DNA of 64,000 nucleotides from Cytophagales bacterium (GTDB lineage Bacteria; Bacteroidota; Bacteroidia; Cytophagales; Thermoflexibacteraceae). The position numbers and the translations under genes are program-made. The DNA lies in assembly GCA_004294445.1 (NCBI GenBank), contig REAZ01000012.1, positions 62,001 through 126,000 on the forward strand, written 5' to 3'. Below, piece by piece: positions 10,904-19,777 of the stretch (its first letter is position 1; the number at the start of each line of letters is the position of its first letter). Under the pieces are notes generated by a model that saw nothing but the letters and a program-made list of their open reading frames with translations, was not told the DNA's origin and did not search any database.

Positions 10904-13900
10904 ATGTTCAATATATTCATACACAGACCTGTTTTATCTATTGTTATTTCTCTAATAATCACCTTATTAGGTGCGTTGGCAATTACAGGCTTGCCCGTTA
11001 CCCAATTTCCTGATATTGCGCCTCCCGCCGTAACCGTTACAACCAAATACACAGGGGCAAATGCCGAAGTGTGTGCTAAGGCAGTAGTAACTCCTTTAGA
11101 ACGAGCGATTAACGGTGTATCAGGTATGACCTATATGACTTCTGTTTCGGGAAATGACGGAACAAGCATTATTCAGGTGTATTTTGAGGTAGGTATAAAC
11201 CCCGATATAGCCTCTGTAAATGTGCAGAACAGGGTAACTGCCGTACTGGACGAAATGCCAGAGGAGGTCATTAAGGCGGGTGTAATTGTAGAAAAAGAGG
11301 TAAACAGTATGCTCATGTACCTCAATTTGCTAAGTACGGATACTACGGTTGATGAAAAATTCATCTATAACTTTGCAGATATCAACGTATTGGCAGAGCT
11401 AAAAAGGATAAATGGTGTGGGCTTTGCCGACATTATGGGGTCAAGGGAGTACGCTATGCGCGTGTGGCTCATGCCTGATAGAATGGCAGTTTATAATATT
11501 TCCGCCGAAGACGTGATTGCGGCACTCAAAAGCCAAAATGTGGAAGCCGCACCGGGAAAAATCGGCGAAAGTTCGGGCAAAGAGGCGCAGTCCCTCCAAT
11601 ATGTACTCCGCTACACAGGAAAATTTATCAACAAAACACAGTACGAAAATATCGTCTTGAAAGCAGATGAAAAAGGGCAAGTGCTGCGCTTAAAAGACAT
11701 CGCCGACATAGAGTTTGGCTCGCTCGATTATGATGTACTTTCCAAAGAAAATGGCAGACCTTCGGCAGCTATTCTTCTCAAACAACGTCCAGGCTCCAAC
11801 GCAAGTCAAGTGATTGCCAATGTAAAAAAACGCATGGAAGAACTCAAAAAAACAACCTTCCCGCCCAATATTACCTATACAATTAGTTATGATGTTTCTC
11901 GCTTTTTGGATGCTTCCATTCACGAGGTTATTAAAACTTTGATAGAGGCATTTATTTTGGTGGCGTTGGTAGTGTTTATCTTTTTGCAAGATTTTCGTTC
12001 TACCCTAATACCAATTTTGGCGGTGCCCGTTTCTCTGATAGGCACTTTCTTTTTTATGCAAATGATTGGGTTCTCTATCAATTTATTAACACTTTTTGCC
12101 CTTGTATTGGCGATTGGGATTGTAGTAGATAACGCAATCGTGGTAGTAGAAGCTGTTCACGCCAAAATGGAAATAGAACACCTGCCCGCCAAAGAAGCTA
12201 CTTTTGCGGCAATGAGCGAAATTAATGGGGCTATCATTGCAATTACATTGGTAATGTCTGCCGTGTTTATTCCTGTGGCGTTTATGTCGGGACCAGTAGG
12301 CGTTTTTTATCGTCAATTCTCCATTACTATGGCAATTTCCATTGTCATTTCAGGTGTAAATGCCTTGACTTTGACTCCTGCCTTGTGCGCTATTATGCTC
12401 AAAGACACGCATGGAAAAGAGAAAAAGAAAACTTGGCTCAATCAATTCTTTGCTCAGTTTAATACCAAATACGAGCAACTTTCCAATCGCTACAAAAAAC
12501 TCATCGAACTCATCGCTAATCGGCGAGTCATTACACTTGCTATGCTGGTTTTTTTCATTGCCGCAACTTATGGTACAAACCTTATTTTGCCGTCTGGCTT
12601 TATCCCTACCGAAGACCAAGGCACAATCTACGCCAATGTAACTACCCCTTCGGGAGCAACACTGGAACGGACAGAAGACGTAATGGACGATATTGAAAAA
12701 GCGACACAAAGCCTTCAATCTGTAGAGTCTATCTCTACACTTGCAGGATTTAGCTTAATGACTGACGGGGCAGGGGCTTCTTTTGGTATGGGAATGATAA
12801 GTTTGAAATCTTGGGAAAATAGAGAAGAATCGGTCAATGAAATTGTAGAAATTCTCACAAAAAAAACACAAAATATCAAAGACGCAACCATTCAGTTTTT
12901 CCCTCCTCCTGCGGTGCCAGGCTACGGAAATGCAAGTGGGTTTGAGTTTCGTGTTCAGGACAGAACAGGTAGCGGGGACTTGAAAAAGTTAGAGGAAGTT
13001 ACTACTAATTTTATAGAGGAGCTAAACAAACAACCTGAAATTACCAATATTTTTACCAGTTTCAATGCCTCTTTTCCCCAATATTTGGTAAAGGTAGATA
13101 ATGACAAGGCAGCACAGAAAGGAGTTTCTATTGACAACGCAATGAGTAACTTACAATCTCTGATTGGGAGTTTTTATGCAACTAACTTCATTCGCTTTGG
13201 GCAAATGTATAAGGTCATGGTGCAGGCACTACCCAAATATCGCCGACAGCCCGAAGACATTTTAAAACTATATGTAAAAAATAATGCTGGCGAAATGGTG
13301 CCGTACTCCGCTTTTATTTCGGTGGAAAAAGTAAACGGCGTGGAGCAACTTACTCGCTACAATATGTACACCTCCGCCATGGTGAACGGGGAAGCTGCCG
13401 AAGGATTCAGCAGTGGTAGTGCAATTGCGGCGGTTCAGAGAGTTGCCAAAGACAAGCTACCAAAAGGCTACACTTACGATTGGTCGGGCATGACCAGAGA
13501 TGAGGTATTAGCGGGAAGCCAAGCAATTTATATTTTTATCATCAGCTTAGTTTTCGTATATCTGTTGCTATCAGCCCAATACGAAAGTTTTTTGCTGCCT
13601 TTGCCCGTGATTTTATCCCTACCAACGGGTGTATTTGGTTCTTTTTTCTTGTTGGCTTTATTTGGCTTGCAAAATAATATTTATGCCCAAGTAGCCTTGG
13701 TCATGCTCATTGGACTGTTGGGGAAAAACGCCATTCTTATCGTAGAATTTGCTATTCTCAAACAAAAAGAAGGGCTTTCTCCATTCCAAGCTGCAATAGA
13801 AGGCGCAGAATCGAGGTTAAGACCTATTCTAATGACTTCCTTTGCCTTTATAGCGGGCTTGATTCCACTCATGCTATCTTCGGGAGCAGGCGCAATCGGC

Positions 13901-14035
13901 AACCAAACTATTGGAACGGCGGCGGCAGGAGGAATGTTATTTGGGACAGTTTTCGGTGTTATCATCGTTCCGGGGCTGTACGTCATGTTTGCAAGTTTTG
14001 CCAAAAAATCTAAAAAGCAAAATGCTACTATCTAA
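10904..14035 (+). CDS. RND (HAE1/AcrB-type) efflux pump, inner-membrane permease
   Basis: 1043 residues, full length for AcrB-type pumps, starting with the typical MFNIFIHRPVLSIVISL first helix. It has twelve membrane helices with two large periplasmic loops. The proton-relay Lys is present (Lys941 in GLLGKNAILIVEF). In helix 4 the AcrB Asp-Asp pair reads Asp409-Asn410 (VVDNAIVVVEAV), so the second acidic residue is replaced. It expels hydrophobic or amphiphilic compounds using the proton gradient; the substrate is unknown. It lies between adaptor and channel genes in one operon. Confidence 0.96.
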   Translation: MFNIFIHRPVLSIVISLIITLLGALAITGLPVTQFPDIAPPAVTVTTKYTGANAEVCAKAVVTPLERAINGVSGMTYMTSVSGNDGTSIIQVYFEVGINPDIASVNVQNRVTAVLDEMPEEVIKAGVIVEKEVNSMLMYLNLLSTDTTVDEKFIYNFADINVLAELKRINGVGFADIMGSREYAMRVWLMPDRMAVYNISAEDVIAALKSQNVEAAPGKIGESSGKEAQSLQYVLRYTGKFINKTQYENIVLKADEKGQVLRLKDIADIEFGSLDYDVLSKENGRPSAAILLKQRPGSNASQVIANVKKRMEELKKTTFPPNITYTISYDVSRFLDASIHEVIKTLIEAFILVALVVFIFLQDFRSTLIPILAVPVSLIGTFFFMQMIGFSINLLTLFALVLAIGIVVDNAIVVVEAVHAKMEIEHLPAKEATFAAMSEINGAIIAITLVMSAVFIPVAFMSGPVGVFYRQFSITMAISIVISGVNALTLTPALCAIMLKDTHGKEKKKTWLNQFFAQFNTKYEQLSNRYKKLIELIANRRVITLAMLVFFIAATYGTNLILPSGFIPTEDQGTIYANVTTPSGATLERTEDVMDDIEKATQSLQSVESISTLAGFSLMTDGAGASFGMGMISLKSWENREESVNEIVEILTKKTQNIKDATIQFFPPPAVPGYGNASGFEFRVQDRTGSGDLKKLEEVTTNFIEELNKQPEITNIFTSFNASFPQYLVKVDNDKAAQKGVSIDNAMSNLQSLIGSFYATNFIRFGQMYKVMVQALPKYRRQPEDILKLYVKNNAGEMVPYSAFISVEKVNGVEQLTRYNMYTSAMVNGEAAEGFSSGSAIAAVQRVAKDKLPKGYTYDWSGMTRDEVLAGSQAIYIFIISLVFVYLLLSAQYESFLLPLPVILSLPTGVFGSFFLLALFGLQNNIYAQVALVMLIGLLGKNAILIVEFAILKQKEGLSPFQAAIEGAESRLRPILMTSFAFIAGLIPLMLSSGAGAIGNQTIGTAAAGGMLFGTVFGVIIVPGLYVMFASFAKKSKKQNATI

Positions 14036-14064
14036 ACAAATTCAAAATTCTAAATGATTATACT

Positions 14065-15507
14065 ATGTTGAAATATAAATATAAAACCTTACTCTTTTTA
14101 TTCTTTATCAGTTTGCTGACTACCAACTGCAAAATCGCTGAATATACGCCTCAAACCTCGTTCAGGCAGATTCCAAGTGCTTTTGATGGAAGGAAAGATA
14201 CAACTAATTTTGCAAGTATCGATTGGCGAACTTACTTTGCCGATGCCATGCTCAATAGCTTGATAGATACTGCCTTGCAAAACAATTTGGATTTAGCCAT
14301 TGCCTTGCAAAGAATAGAAATGAGCCGTTCACAAGTGCGATTTGCGAAGGGTTTGGGTTTACCCTTTGTATCGTCTGCGGTCAATACAGGGCAGCGTAGG
14401 TTCGGGAAATATACGATGGACGGCATTGGAAACTTTGACACTAATTTTTCTACAAATATTGATGAAAACCAAAAAATTCCCGAACACCTCCCCGATTATT
14501 ACTTGGGCTTGCAAAGTGCTTGGGAAGTCGATATTTGGGGGAAACTCAAAAGTGTGAAAAAAGCAGCACTTACTCGCTATTTGGCAAGTATAGAAGGCAA
14601 AAACTTCATCATTACCAATCTCATTGCTGAAATTGGTAATTTCTACTACGAACTATTGGCACTGGACAATGAGTTGGAAATTATCCAAAAAACGATTATC
14701 CTACAAGAAAAAGCCCTTGGCATTGTGCGGGTGCAGAAACAAGCGGGCGTAACAAACGAATTGGCGGTACAGCAATTTGAAGCGCAAGTATTAAACTTCA
14801 AAGGTTTGGAATTTGAACTCAAACAGCAAATCATTATTTTTGAAAATCGCATCAATTTTCTCTTGGGCAGATTCCCCCAGCCTATCAAAAGAGATAGCCT
14901 TTCTTTTTCCAAAGTCATTCCTTCTCAAGTTTCAGCAGGCATCCCCTCCCAATTACTTAGGAACAGACCAGACATCAGACAAGCGGAATTTGAACTCGTT
15001 GCCACAAAAGCAGACGTTTATGCTGCCCAAGCTGCTTTTTATCCTTCGCTGAACATCGTTGCAGGGCTTGGTTTCCAAACATTTAATGCACAGTTTTTGC
15101 TTTCTCCCGCTTCTATTGCTTATAGCCTTCTGGGGGGGCTGAGCGCACCGCTCATCAACCGCAGTGCCATCAAAGCCCGATTTGAATTTGCAAAAGCGGC
15201 TCAGTTAGAAGCCTTGTATAATTATCAGAAAAGCATCGTCAATGGCTATACGGAAGTCTATAACCAACTCATTACCATTAATAATCTTAACCAAATCTAT
15301 ACACTCAAAAGCAAGGAAGTAGAAGTATTTACAAATGCCATAGAAACTTCTGCTACACTATTCAACACAGGCAGAGCTACTTACTTAGAAGTCATCATCA
15401 CCCAAGCAAATGCACTTCATGCAAAAATAGGCTTGGCAGAAGTCAAAAAAAGACAGTTCAACGCCTTTATAGATATCTACAGGGCTTTGGGAGGAGGATG
15501 GAAGTAG
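14065..15507 (+). CDS. Outer-membrane efflux channel (TolC/NodT-type lipoprotein)
   Basis: A 480-residue lipoprotein (Cys22 after FISLLTTN). It has the two internal OEP repeats of long coiled-coil helices and the typical block GIPSQLLRNRPDIRQAEFELVATKADVYAAQAAFYPSL. It forms the outer-membrane exit duct of the tripartite pump encoded just upstream (29-base gap). The final GGGWK at the C-terminus is common in NodT-family proteins. It is the last gene of the operon, and repeat A lies about 100 bases downstream. Confidence 0.95.
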   Translation: MLKYKYKTLLFLFFISLLTTNCKIAEYTPQTSFRQIPSAFDGRKDTTNFASIDWRTYFADAMLNSLIDTALQNNLDLAIALQRIEMSRSQVRFAKGLGLPFVSSAVNTGQRRFGKYTMDGIGNFDTNFSTNIDENQKIPEHLPDYYLGLQSAWEVDIWGKLKSVKKAALTRYLASIEGKNFIITNLIAEIGNFYYELLALDNELEIIQKTIILQEKALGIVRVQKQAGVTNELAVQQFEAQVLNFKGLEFELKQQIIIFENRINFLLGRFPQPIKRDSLSFSKVIPSQVSAGIPSQLLRNRPDIRQAEFELVATKADVYAAQAAFYPSLNIVAGLGFQTFNAQFLLSPASIAYSLLGGLSAPLINRSAIKARFEFAKAAQLEALYNYQKSIVNGYTEVYNQLITINNLNQIYTLKSKEVEVFTNAIETSATLFNTGRATYLEVIITQANALHAKIGLAEVKKRQFNAFIDIYRALGGGWK

Positions 15508-15603
15508 CGCGCAGTGAGTCAAATAAAATTTAAGATGGGAAATCACTATAATATCACCGCTAACTGAAAAGCATTTATGCAGGGCGGGGATTTTCAGCAC
15601 TAT

Positions 15604-15644
15604 AAAGCGCAAATCGGAGTGCCGACCAACCTAAATTATAGCCA
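15604..15644 (+). repeat. Dispersed repeat A, copy 2
   Basis: Matches 9093-9133 in the same orientation with about three differences, including the TCGG-AGTG-CCGA mini-hairpin. It is followed after nine bases by repeat B, so the two repeat types adjoin here between the efflux blocks. Confidence 0.8.
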
Positions 15645-15653
15645 TCAATCCAC

Positions 15654-15726
15654 AAAAACCTGTGTTATTGATAGAAATTGGCGTTTTTTGTAATATTCAT
15701 TTACTGTCATGGATATTGGTAAAAAA
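15654..15726 (+). repeat. Dispersed repeat B, copy 1
   Basis: Aligns with 23562-23617 through AAAAAC-TGT, TTGATA, AAATTG and CGTTTTTTGTAA-ATTC. A gap of about 14 bases follows, then TTGGTAAAAAA. The two copies bracket the DUF4386/MacAB/LytTR block. Confidence 0.65.
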
Positions 15727-15768
15727 ACACCTATGGGGCAAAAAAAACTGTTACAGCATTGATTTATG

Positions 15769-16461
15769 TCATTTGTTTTCATGATTTATTGCTGGTCTTA
15801 TCCCATAAGTTAATAGATAGCCAATCATCCATAATTCTCCAACTGTTGCAGGCATCGCCATAAAATCTACATAAGGACTTTTGACCCCTAAGCTATTAAT
15901 AAAAGTCTGTAAAATGTACCCTATTCCTCCTATAATCAGTATTCGCCCCAGCCAAATAGGCATTCTTTCGGAACTGATGACTATATACCCCATAGGGATA
16001 AGCCAAAGCCCAAAGAAAAGACCTCCAATTGCCCAAGCATTCGTAATTATTTTGACCAAAAGTTGTATCAAAACGGTTTTTTCTTGGAAAGTCAGGGGAG
16101 ATGAGTGGGCAATCTCAATGGCGGAATTGATGGATATTGCACTGACCATAATGACAACAGCATTGACTGTCCCCCAAATACCAAGTGTCAAAGCCGCCCA
16201 TTTATTGATGTTGCAAAACAGTTTATAAAACCATACCGCAGCCAGTGCTTGTGAAACAATTATCACTAACTCAAATAGAAGCCTTAATCTTGAAACAGTC
16301 CCAAGATTGATTAAATTAGTGAGTGTTTTTTGAGGGTCGTCAGTTAGAAAAAGCTGAGGATGAAAAATCATAAACCCAATAATTCCAGAAATTGCCAAAA
16401 TCAAATACCATACCCCTGCAATTCTTGCAGTCTTTACCAATTGTCTTTGTTCTATTTCCAT
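15769..16461 (-). CDS. DUF4386 family membrane protein
   Basis: 230 residues with about six hydrophobic helices. The N-terminal pattern KTARIAGVWYLILAISGIIGF and the middle block ALAAVWFYKLFCNINKWAALTLG are typical of DUF4386. The family is predicted to be an integral inner-membrane protein of unknown function. The gene stands alone between two efflux operons, has its own promoter (16539-16571) and reads away from the MacAB cluster's end. Confidence 0.85.
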   Translation of the reverse strand: MEIEQRQLVKTARIAGVWYLILAISGIIGFMIFHPQLFLTDDPQKTLTNLINLGTVSRLRLLFELVIIVSQALAAVWFYKLFCNINKWAALTLGIWGTVNAVVIMVSAISINSAIEIAHSSPLTFQEKTVLIQLLVKIITNAWAIGGLFFGLWLIPMGYIVISSERMPIWLGRILIIGGIGYILQTFINSLGVKSPYVDFMAMPATVGELWMIGYLLTYGIRPAINHENK

Positions 16462-16538
16462 TGTAGTTTTTCTATTTGGTTGTATTGGTTATAGAGATTT
16501 ACGTATTGCCAAAGGCGTTGCTTCGGAATACGTCAGCT

Positions 16539-16571
16539 CAAATTTAGCACAATGTTTTGTAGAATTACAAA
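16539..16571 (-). promoter_or_regulatory. Promoter of DUF4386 gene (TTTG-N21-TAAATTTG)
   Basis: On the minus strand TTTG (16568-16571) and TAAATTTG (16539-16546) are 21 bases apart, a full Bacteroidota promoter match. It lies about 80 bases before the start codon. Confidence 0.7.
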
Positions 16572-16585
16572 GTTTTTGGGGTACA
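16566..16585 (-). repeat. IS-end-like motif TGTACCCCAAA (copy 1)
   Basis: Read on the minus strand, this begins TGTACCCCAAA and then has a TTTG. It shares 11 exact bases with 23351-23370, which lies on the opposite strand beyond the other end of the MacAB/LytTR block. It may be a relic of an insertion-sequence terminus or a shared regulatory site. Confidence 0.35.
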
Positions 16586-16734
16586 TCATAAACTCATCAA
16601 AACAAAAGTCATTGCCTATTTTTGTATTTGGTGAAAAATGCTTTTTATCAATCCCTACTTTCCGTAAATCACAATCAATGATTAGCAGTTTTCTTCTTTC
16701 AGGCATTTGTTATTTCTACAATTCAAAGAGTTCA

Positions 16735-17433
16735 TTATTCAAAGATTTTATCGTGATTAATTATTTTTCCGTCCGCCATCTCGATAGTGCGGTCGCTTGC
16801 TTTGGCAAAATCATTGTCGTGGGTAACAGCAATAATAGACTGCCCAAAATCTTGCGATAGTTGTTTAAATATCTCGAATACTATTTGCGTATTTTTACTA
16901 TCCAAGTTTCCTGTTGGCTCATCTCCCATAATGATAGCGGGGTCGTTTATCAAGGCTCTGGCAATAGAAACGCGTTGTTGCTGTCCACCACTTAATTTTG
17001 ATGCCTCTTTTAAGGCTTGGTCTTGTAGCCCCAACATTTCTAATTTTTGATAGGCTCTTTCTTCTACTTCTTGGTAAGAATATTTAGCAAGTTTGAGGGC
17101 AGGTATCATCACATTTTTCAGACACGTAAATTCGGGAAGTAAATAATGAAATTGGAACACAAAACCGATACTTTCATTCCTGAGTGTTGCCAATTTGTCG
17201 GTACTTTTTCCTGTAGCTTTTTCATTTCCGATGTAAAGTTCGCCTTCGTAGTCTGTATCCATTGTGCTTAGGCAATAGAGCATAGTGGATTTTCCGCAGC
17301 CGCTTTTTCCGACTATGGTCAGAAATTCGCCTTTGGCTACTTCAAAACTGATGTCGTCCAAGACTTTGAATTTTTGAGGTTGAAGAAAATATTTTCCTAA
17401 ACCTTTGGTTTGCAATATTATATCTCTGTTCAT
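16735..17433 (-). CDS. ABC transporter ATPase, MacB/LolD type
   Basis: 232 residues with a complete nucleotide-binding domain. Walker A is GKSGCGKST, the Q-loop region is FVFQFHYLLPEF, the ABC signature is LSGGQQQRVS, Walker B is AIIMGDEPTGNLDS, and the switch His is in AVTHD. The LolD/MacB/FtsE subfamily powers mechanotransmission ABC systems, not classic transport. It starts 11 bases after the permease stop and is the last gene of a DUF2147-TolC-adaptor-permease-ATPase operon. ATP hydrolysis here probably drives the MacAB-like exporter or a lipoprotein/peptide export system. Confidence 0.95.
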   Translation of the reverse strand: MNRDIILQTKGLGKYFLQPQKFKVLDDISFEVAKGEFLTIVGKSGCGKSTMLYCLSTMDTDYEGELYIGNEKATGKSTDKLATLRNESIGFVFQFHYLLPEFTCLKNVMIPALKLAKYSYQEVEERAYQKLEMLGLQDQALKEASKLSGGQQQRVSIARALINDPAIIMGDEPTGNLDSKNTQIVFEIFKQLSQDFGQSIIAVTHDNDFAKASDRTIEMADGKIINHDKIFE

Positions 17434-17444
17434 ATTGTTTAATT

Positions 17445-18674
17445 TTATTTTCTGAATATTTCAACAGGGTCAATTTTTGATGCGTTGCGAGCAGGGAAAT
17501 AGCCTGCCCCTAATGATACAAATAAGCCAAAAACTGCCCCTGTTGCATATACTTTTGGGTCGTGAAAAATAGGAAAATAACCAATAGGCGGACCGATATA
17601 AACAGTTTGCATAATGCTTACCAAAATAAAACCAAAAGTCAAGCCCAATAATGTACCAATAAAACCCATAATAAAGGCTTCTGATACAAATATTTTGATA
17701 ATATCTTTACCCTTAAAACCATTGGCTTTGAGTATGGCAATGTCATTCATTTTTTGAGTAATCGTCATATTCAAAATATTATAAATACCAAAGGCAGCCA
17801 CCAACATAATAGAAAATGAAATGAGCGGTGTCATTGTGCCTAACATATTATCTTGTGCGAGTTGGTCAGCATTCGCTGTTTTCCAATCTTCTACATCATA
17901 GTTTGTTATCTCTTGTAGTTTGGTGGCATAAATTTCAGCCTCATCTGGCTTAGAAATACTGGCGTAAATGTCTGTTACATAATCGCTGCTTTGCAACACC
18001 AACTGCTGTGCTGTTGAGATATGTATGTAGGATTTGGATTCGTCCACTGCTTTGTTGCTCGTGCTAAAAATTCCTGTAATTCGCATTATTTTTCTAACGC
18101 CTTGTGCAGATGAAAGTGTAATATTGTCGCCAATACCTACATTTAGTTTTTCTGCCACACCGCTACCAATCACGATGGCGTTTAGGTCGGAAGTCAGGGT
18201 TTGCAGATTTCCTGCTAACATTGTGCTTTGAATGTTGAACATTGCGTCTGCTTCCAATATTTTTACGCCATTGCCCACACCCTTTAATTGTGATTTTCCA
18301 TTGATATAAAACATATCCACGTTTACTTGTGGTGCAGCATACCTGATGTAGGTTTCTGATTTTATATCTTCCAACAAACGAAATGGGTTTACAATATTAT
18401 TGGATAAAGTGGTGATTTTCTGATTTTGAATCACCACAATACTATTAGTGGACTTAAATAATGGTTGACTAATTTTATCTTTATTATAAACCCTGATATG
18501 TGGGGCAGATTTGAACATATTATTTTTTGAATATACACCAAAGCCTGACACGATGGAATTGGAAAATATATACAAGGCTATGCCTATCGTTACGCCCATT
18601 GATGCTACCAAAGTTTGCTTTTTTCTGGTGAGAATGTGCGTTAAGGCTATTTCATAATTTACGTTGAGTCTCAT
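17445..18674 (-). CDS. ABC transporter permease, MacB/FtsX family
   Basis: 409 residues from the ATG at 18674 (MRLNVNYEIALTHILTRKKQT), one base after the stop of the adaptor gene. A longer in-frame start at 18713 would overlap that gene. The topology is MacB-like: one N-terminal helix (LVASMGVTIGIALYIFSNSIV), a periplasmic MacB_PCD domain of about 230 residues, and three C-terminal helices of the FtsX domain ending in GYFPARNASKIDPVEIFRK, a typical family C-terminus. It pairs with the ATPase downstream and the adaptor upstream. Confidence 0.93.
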   Translation of the reverse strand: MRLNVNYEIALTHILTRKKQTLVASMGVTIGIALYIFSNSIVSGFGVYSKNNMFKSAPHIRVYNKDKISQPLFKSTNSIVVIQNQKITTLSNNIVNPFRLLEDIKSETYIRYAAPQVNVDMFYINGKSQLKGVGNGVKILEADAMFNIQSTMLAGNLQTLTSDLNAIVIGSGVAEKLNVGIGDNITLSSAQGVRKIMRITGIFSTSNKAVDESKSYIHISTAQQLVLQSSDYVTDIYASISKPDEAEIYATKLQEITNYDVEDWKTANADQLAQDNMLGTMTPLISFSIMLVAAFGIYNILNMTITQKMNDIAILKANGFKGKDIIKIFVSEAFIMGFIGTLLGLTFGFILVSIMQTVYIGPPIGYFPIFHDPKVYATGAVFGLFVSLGAGYFPARNASKIDPVEIFRK

Positions 18675-18675
18675 T

Positions 18676-19773
18676 TTATTTGATTTTATCGGTGATAATG
18701 GTGGTATTTTCATCTAAACCTGCTAATACTTGCACCCAATCAGTGCTTATAAATTTGGTTTCTATTTTAATAGGCTCTTTTTCACCTTTGATAGTTACCA
18801 AATTGCCATATTGCAAATAATTTCTTGGAATAAGCAAGGCTTTTTTAGTTGTGCCTGTGATGATATTTACTTGTAATTGCGTATTGAGAATGTTAAAATC
18901 AAGTGAATCTGTAAAGTGAATTTTGCAAAGAAAAGATTGCGTTTGCTCATTAAAAGCTGGCAGTATTTCGGCTACTTTGCCTTTGTAAGTTTTTTTCTTG
19001 TTAGTATTTAATTGAATAACTGCCTCCTGCCCAACTTTTACCTGCGAAATACTACTTTCATCAATGCTTACTTTGGCATAGAGAAAATCGGCATTACCAA
19101 TCGTGGCAATCACATCTCCTTTGCGAACAAAATCACCTTTTTCTTTGTATCGCTGATAGACTTTTCCCGTATAAACGGCTTTGATTTGATTAAATCCTAA
19201 TAGAACCGTATTGGCATTTTTTTGTGCATTGTTAATCACTAATTGCTGTTCTGCTTGCTGTTTAATCAAATTGTAGTTTTCTGAGGCTTTTGAATAGTCC
19301 GCTTTTGAAGTCTGAAATTTCAATGTTGCGGTTTCATAATCCACTTTTGAAATGCTGTTTGCTTCCCAAAGTTTTTTCAAACGTTGTGCTTGTGCTTCAT
19401 CAAAATTTAACTTTTGCTTGGCATTTTCCACTGCAATTTTTGCCTGTACCAACTGTGGTGCATTGGGTTGTAGGTTTTGTTGGGCGATATTATACAAGGC
19501 ATTGGCACTTTCTTTATTGATTTCATTTTGTTTGTTGTCAATTACTGCCAAAACTTGCCCTTGATTGACAATTTCATTTTCTTTGAAATTAAGTTCTATC
19601 AAATAACCGTCAGATTGTGCCACTAATTGATAGATTTGGTTTGCCTCCAAATTTCCTGACGCAAAAACCGTTTCGGTTACATCTTTGCGAATGGGTTTGG
19701 TTTCTTGCACTTTTTTCCCACAAGCCGTTAGCAAACCAATGATAATGATGGATAAGATTTTTATATTTTTCAT
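18676..19773 (-). CDS. MacA/HlyD-type efflux adaptor, lipoprotein
   Basis: A 365-residue lipoprotein (LLTAC, Cys18). It shows a lipoyl half (QSDGYLIELNFKENEIVNQGQVLAVID), a long helical hairpin (about residues 85-195), the second lipoyl half (NQIKAVYTGKVYQRYKEKGDFVRKGDVI) and beta-barrel domains. It connects the MacB-like permease to the TolC-like channel encoded just upstream. It sits 4 bases after the TolC gene and one base before the permease gene, so translation is tightly coupled. Confidence 0.93.
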   Translation of the reverse strand: MKNIKILSIIIIGLLTACGKKVQETKPIRKDVTETVFASGNLEANQIYQLVAQSDGYLIELNFKENEIVNQGQVLAVIDNKQNEINKESANALYNIAQQNLQPNAPQLVQAKIAVENAKQKLNFDEAQAQRLKKLWEANSISKVDYETATLKFQTSKADYSKASENYNLIKQQAEQQLVINNAQKNANTVLLGFNQIKAVYTGKVYQRYKEKGDFVRKGDVIATIGNADFLYAKVSIDESSISQVKVGQEAVIQLNTNKKKTYKGKVAEILPAFNEQTQSFLCKIHFTDSLDFNILNTQLQVNIITGTTKKALLIPRNYLQYGNLVTIKGEKEPIKIETKFISTDWVQVLAGLDENTTIITDKIK

Positions 19774-19777
19774 TGTC

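Noticed and set aside
16552-16860. 102-codon open frame overlapping the MacB-type ATPase gene end
   Set aside because: No family pattern; its second half lies inside the ATPase coding sequence and the first half is AT-rich non-coding DNA.
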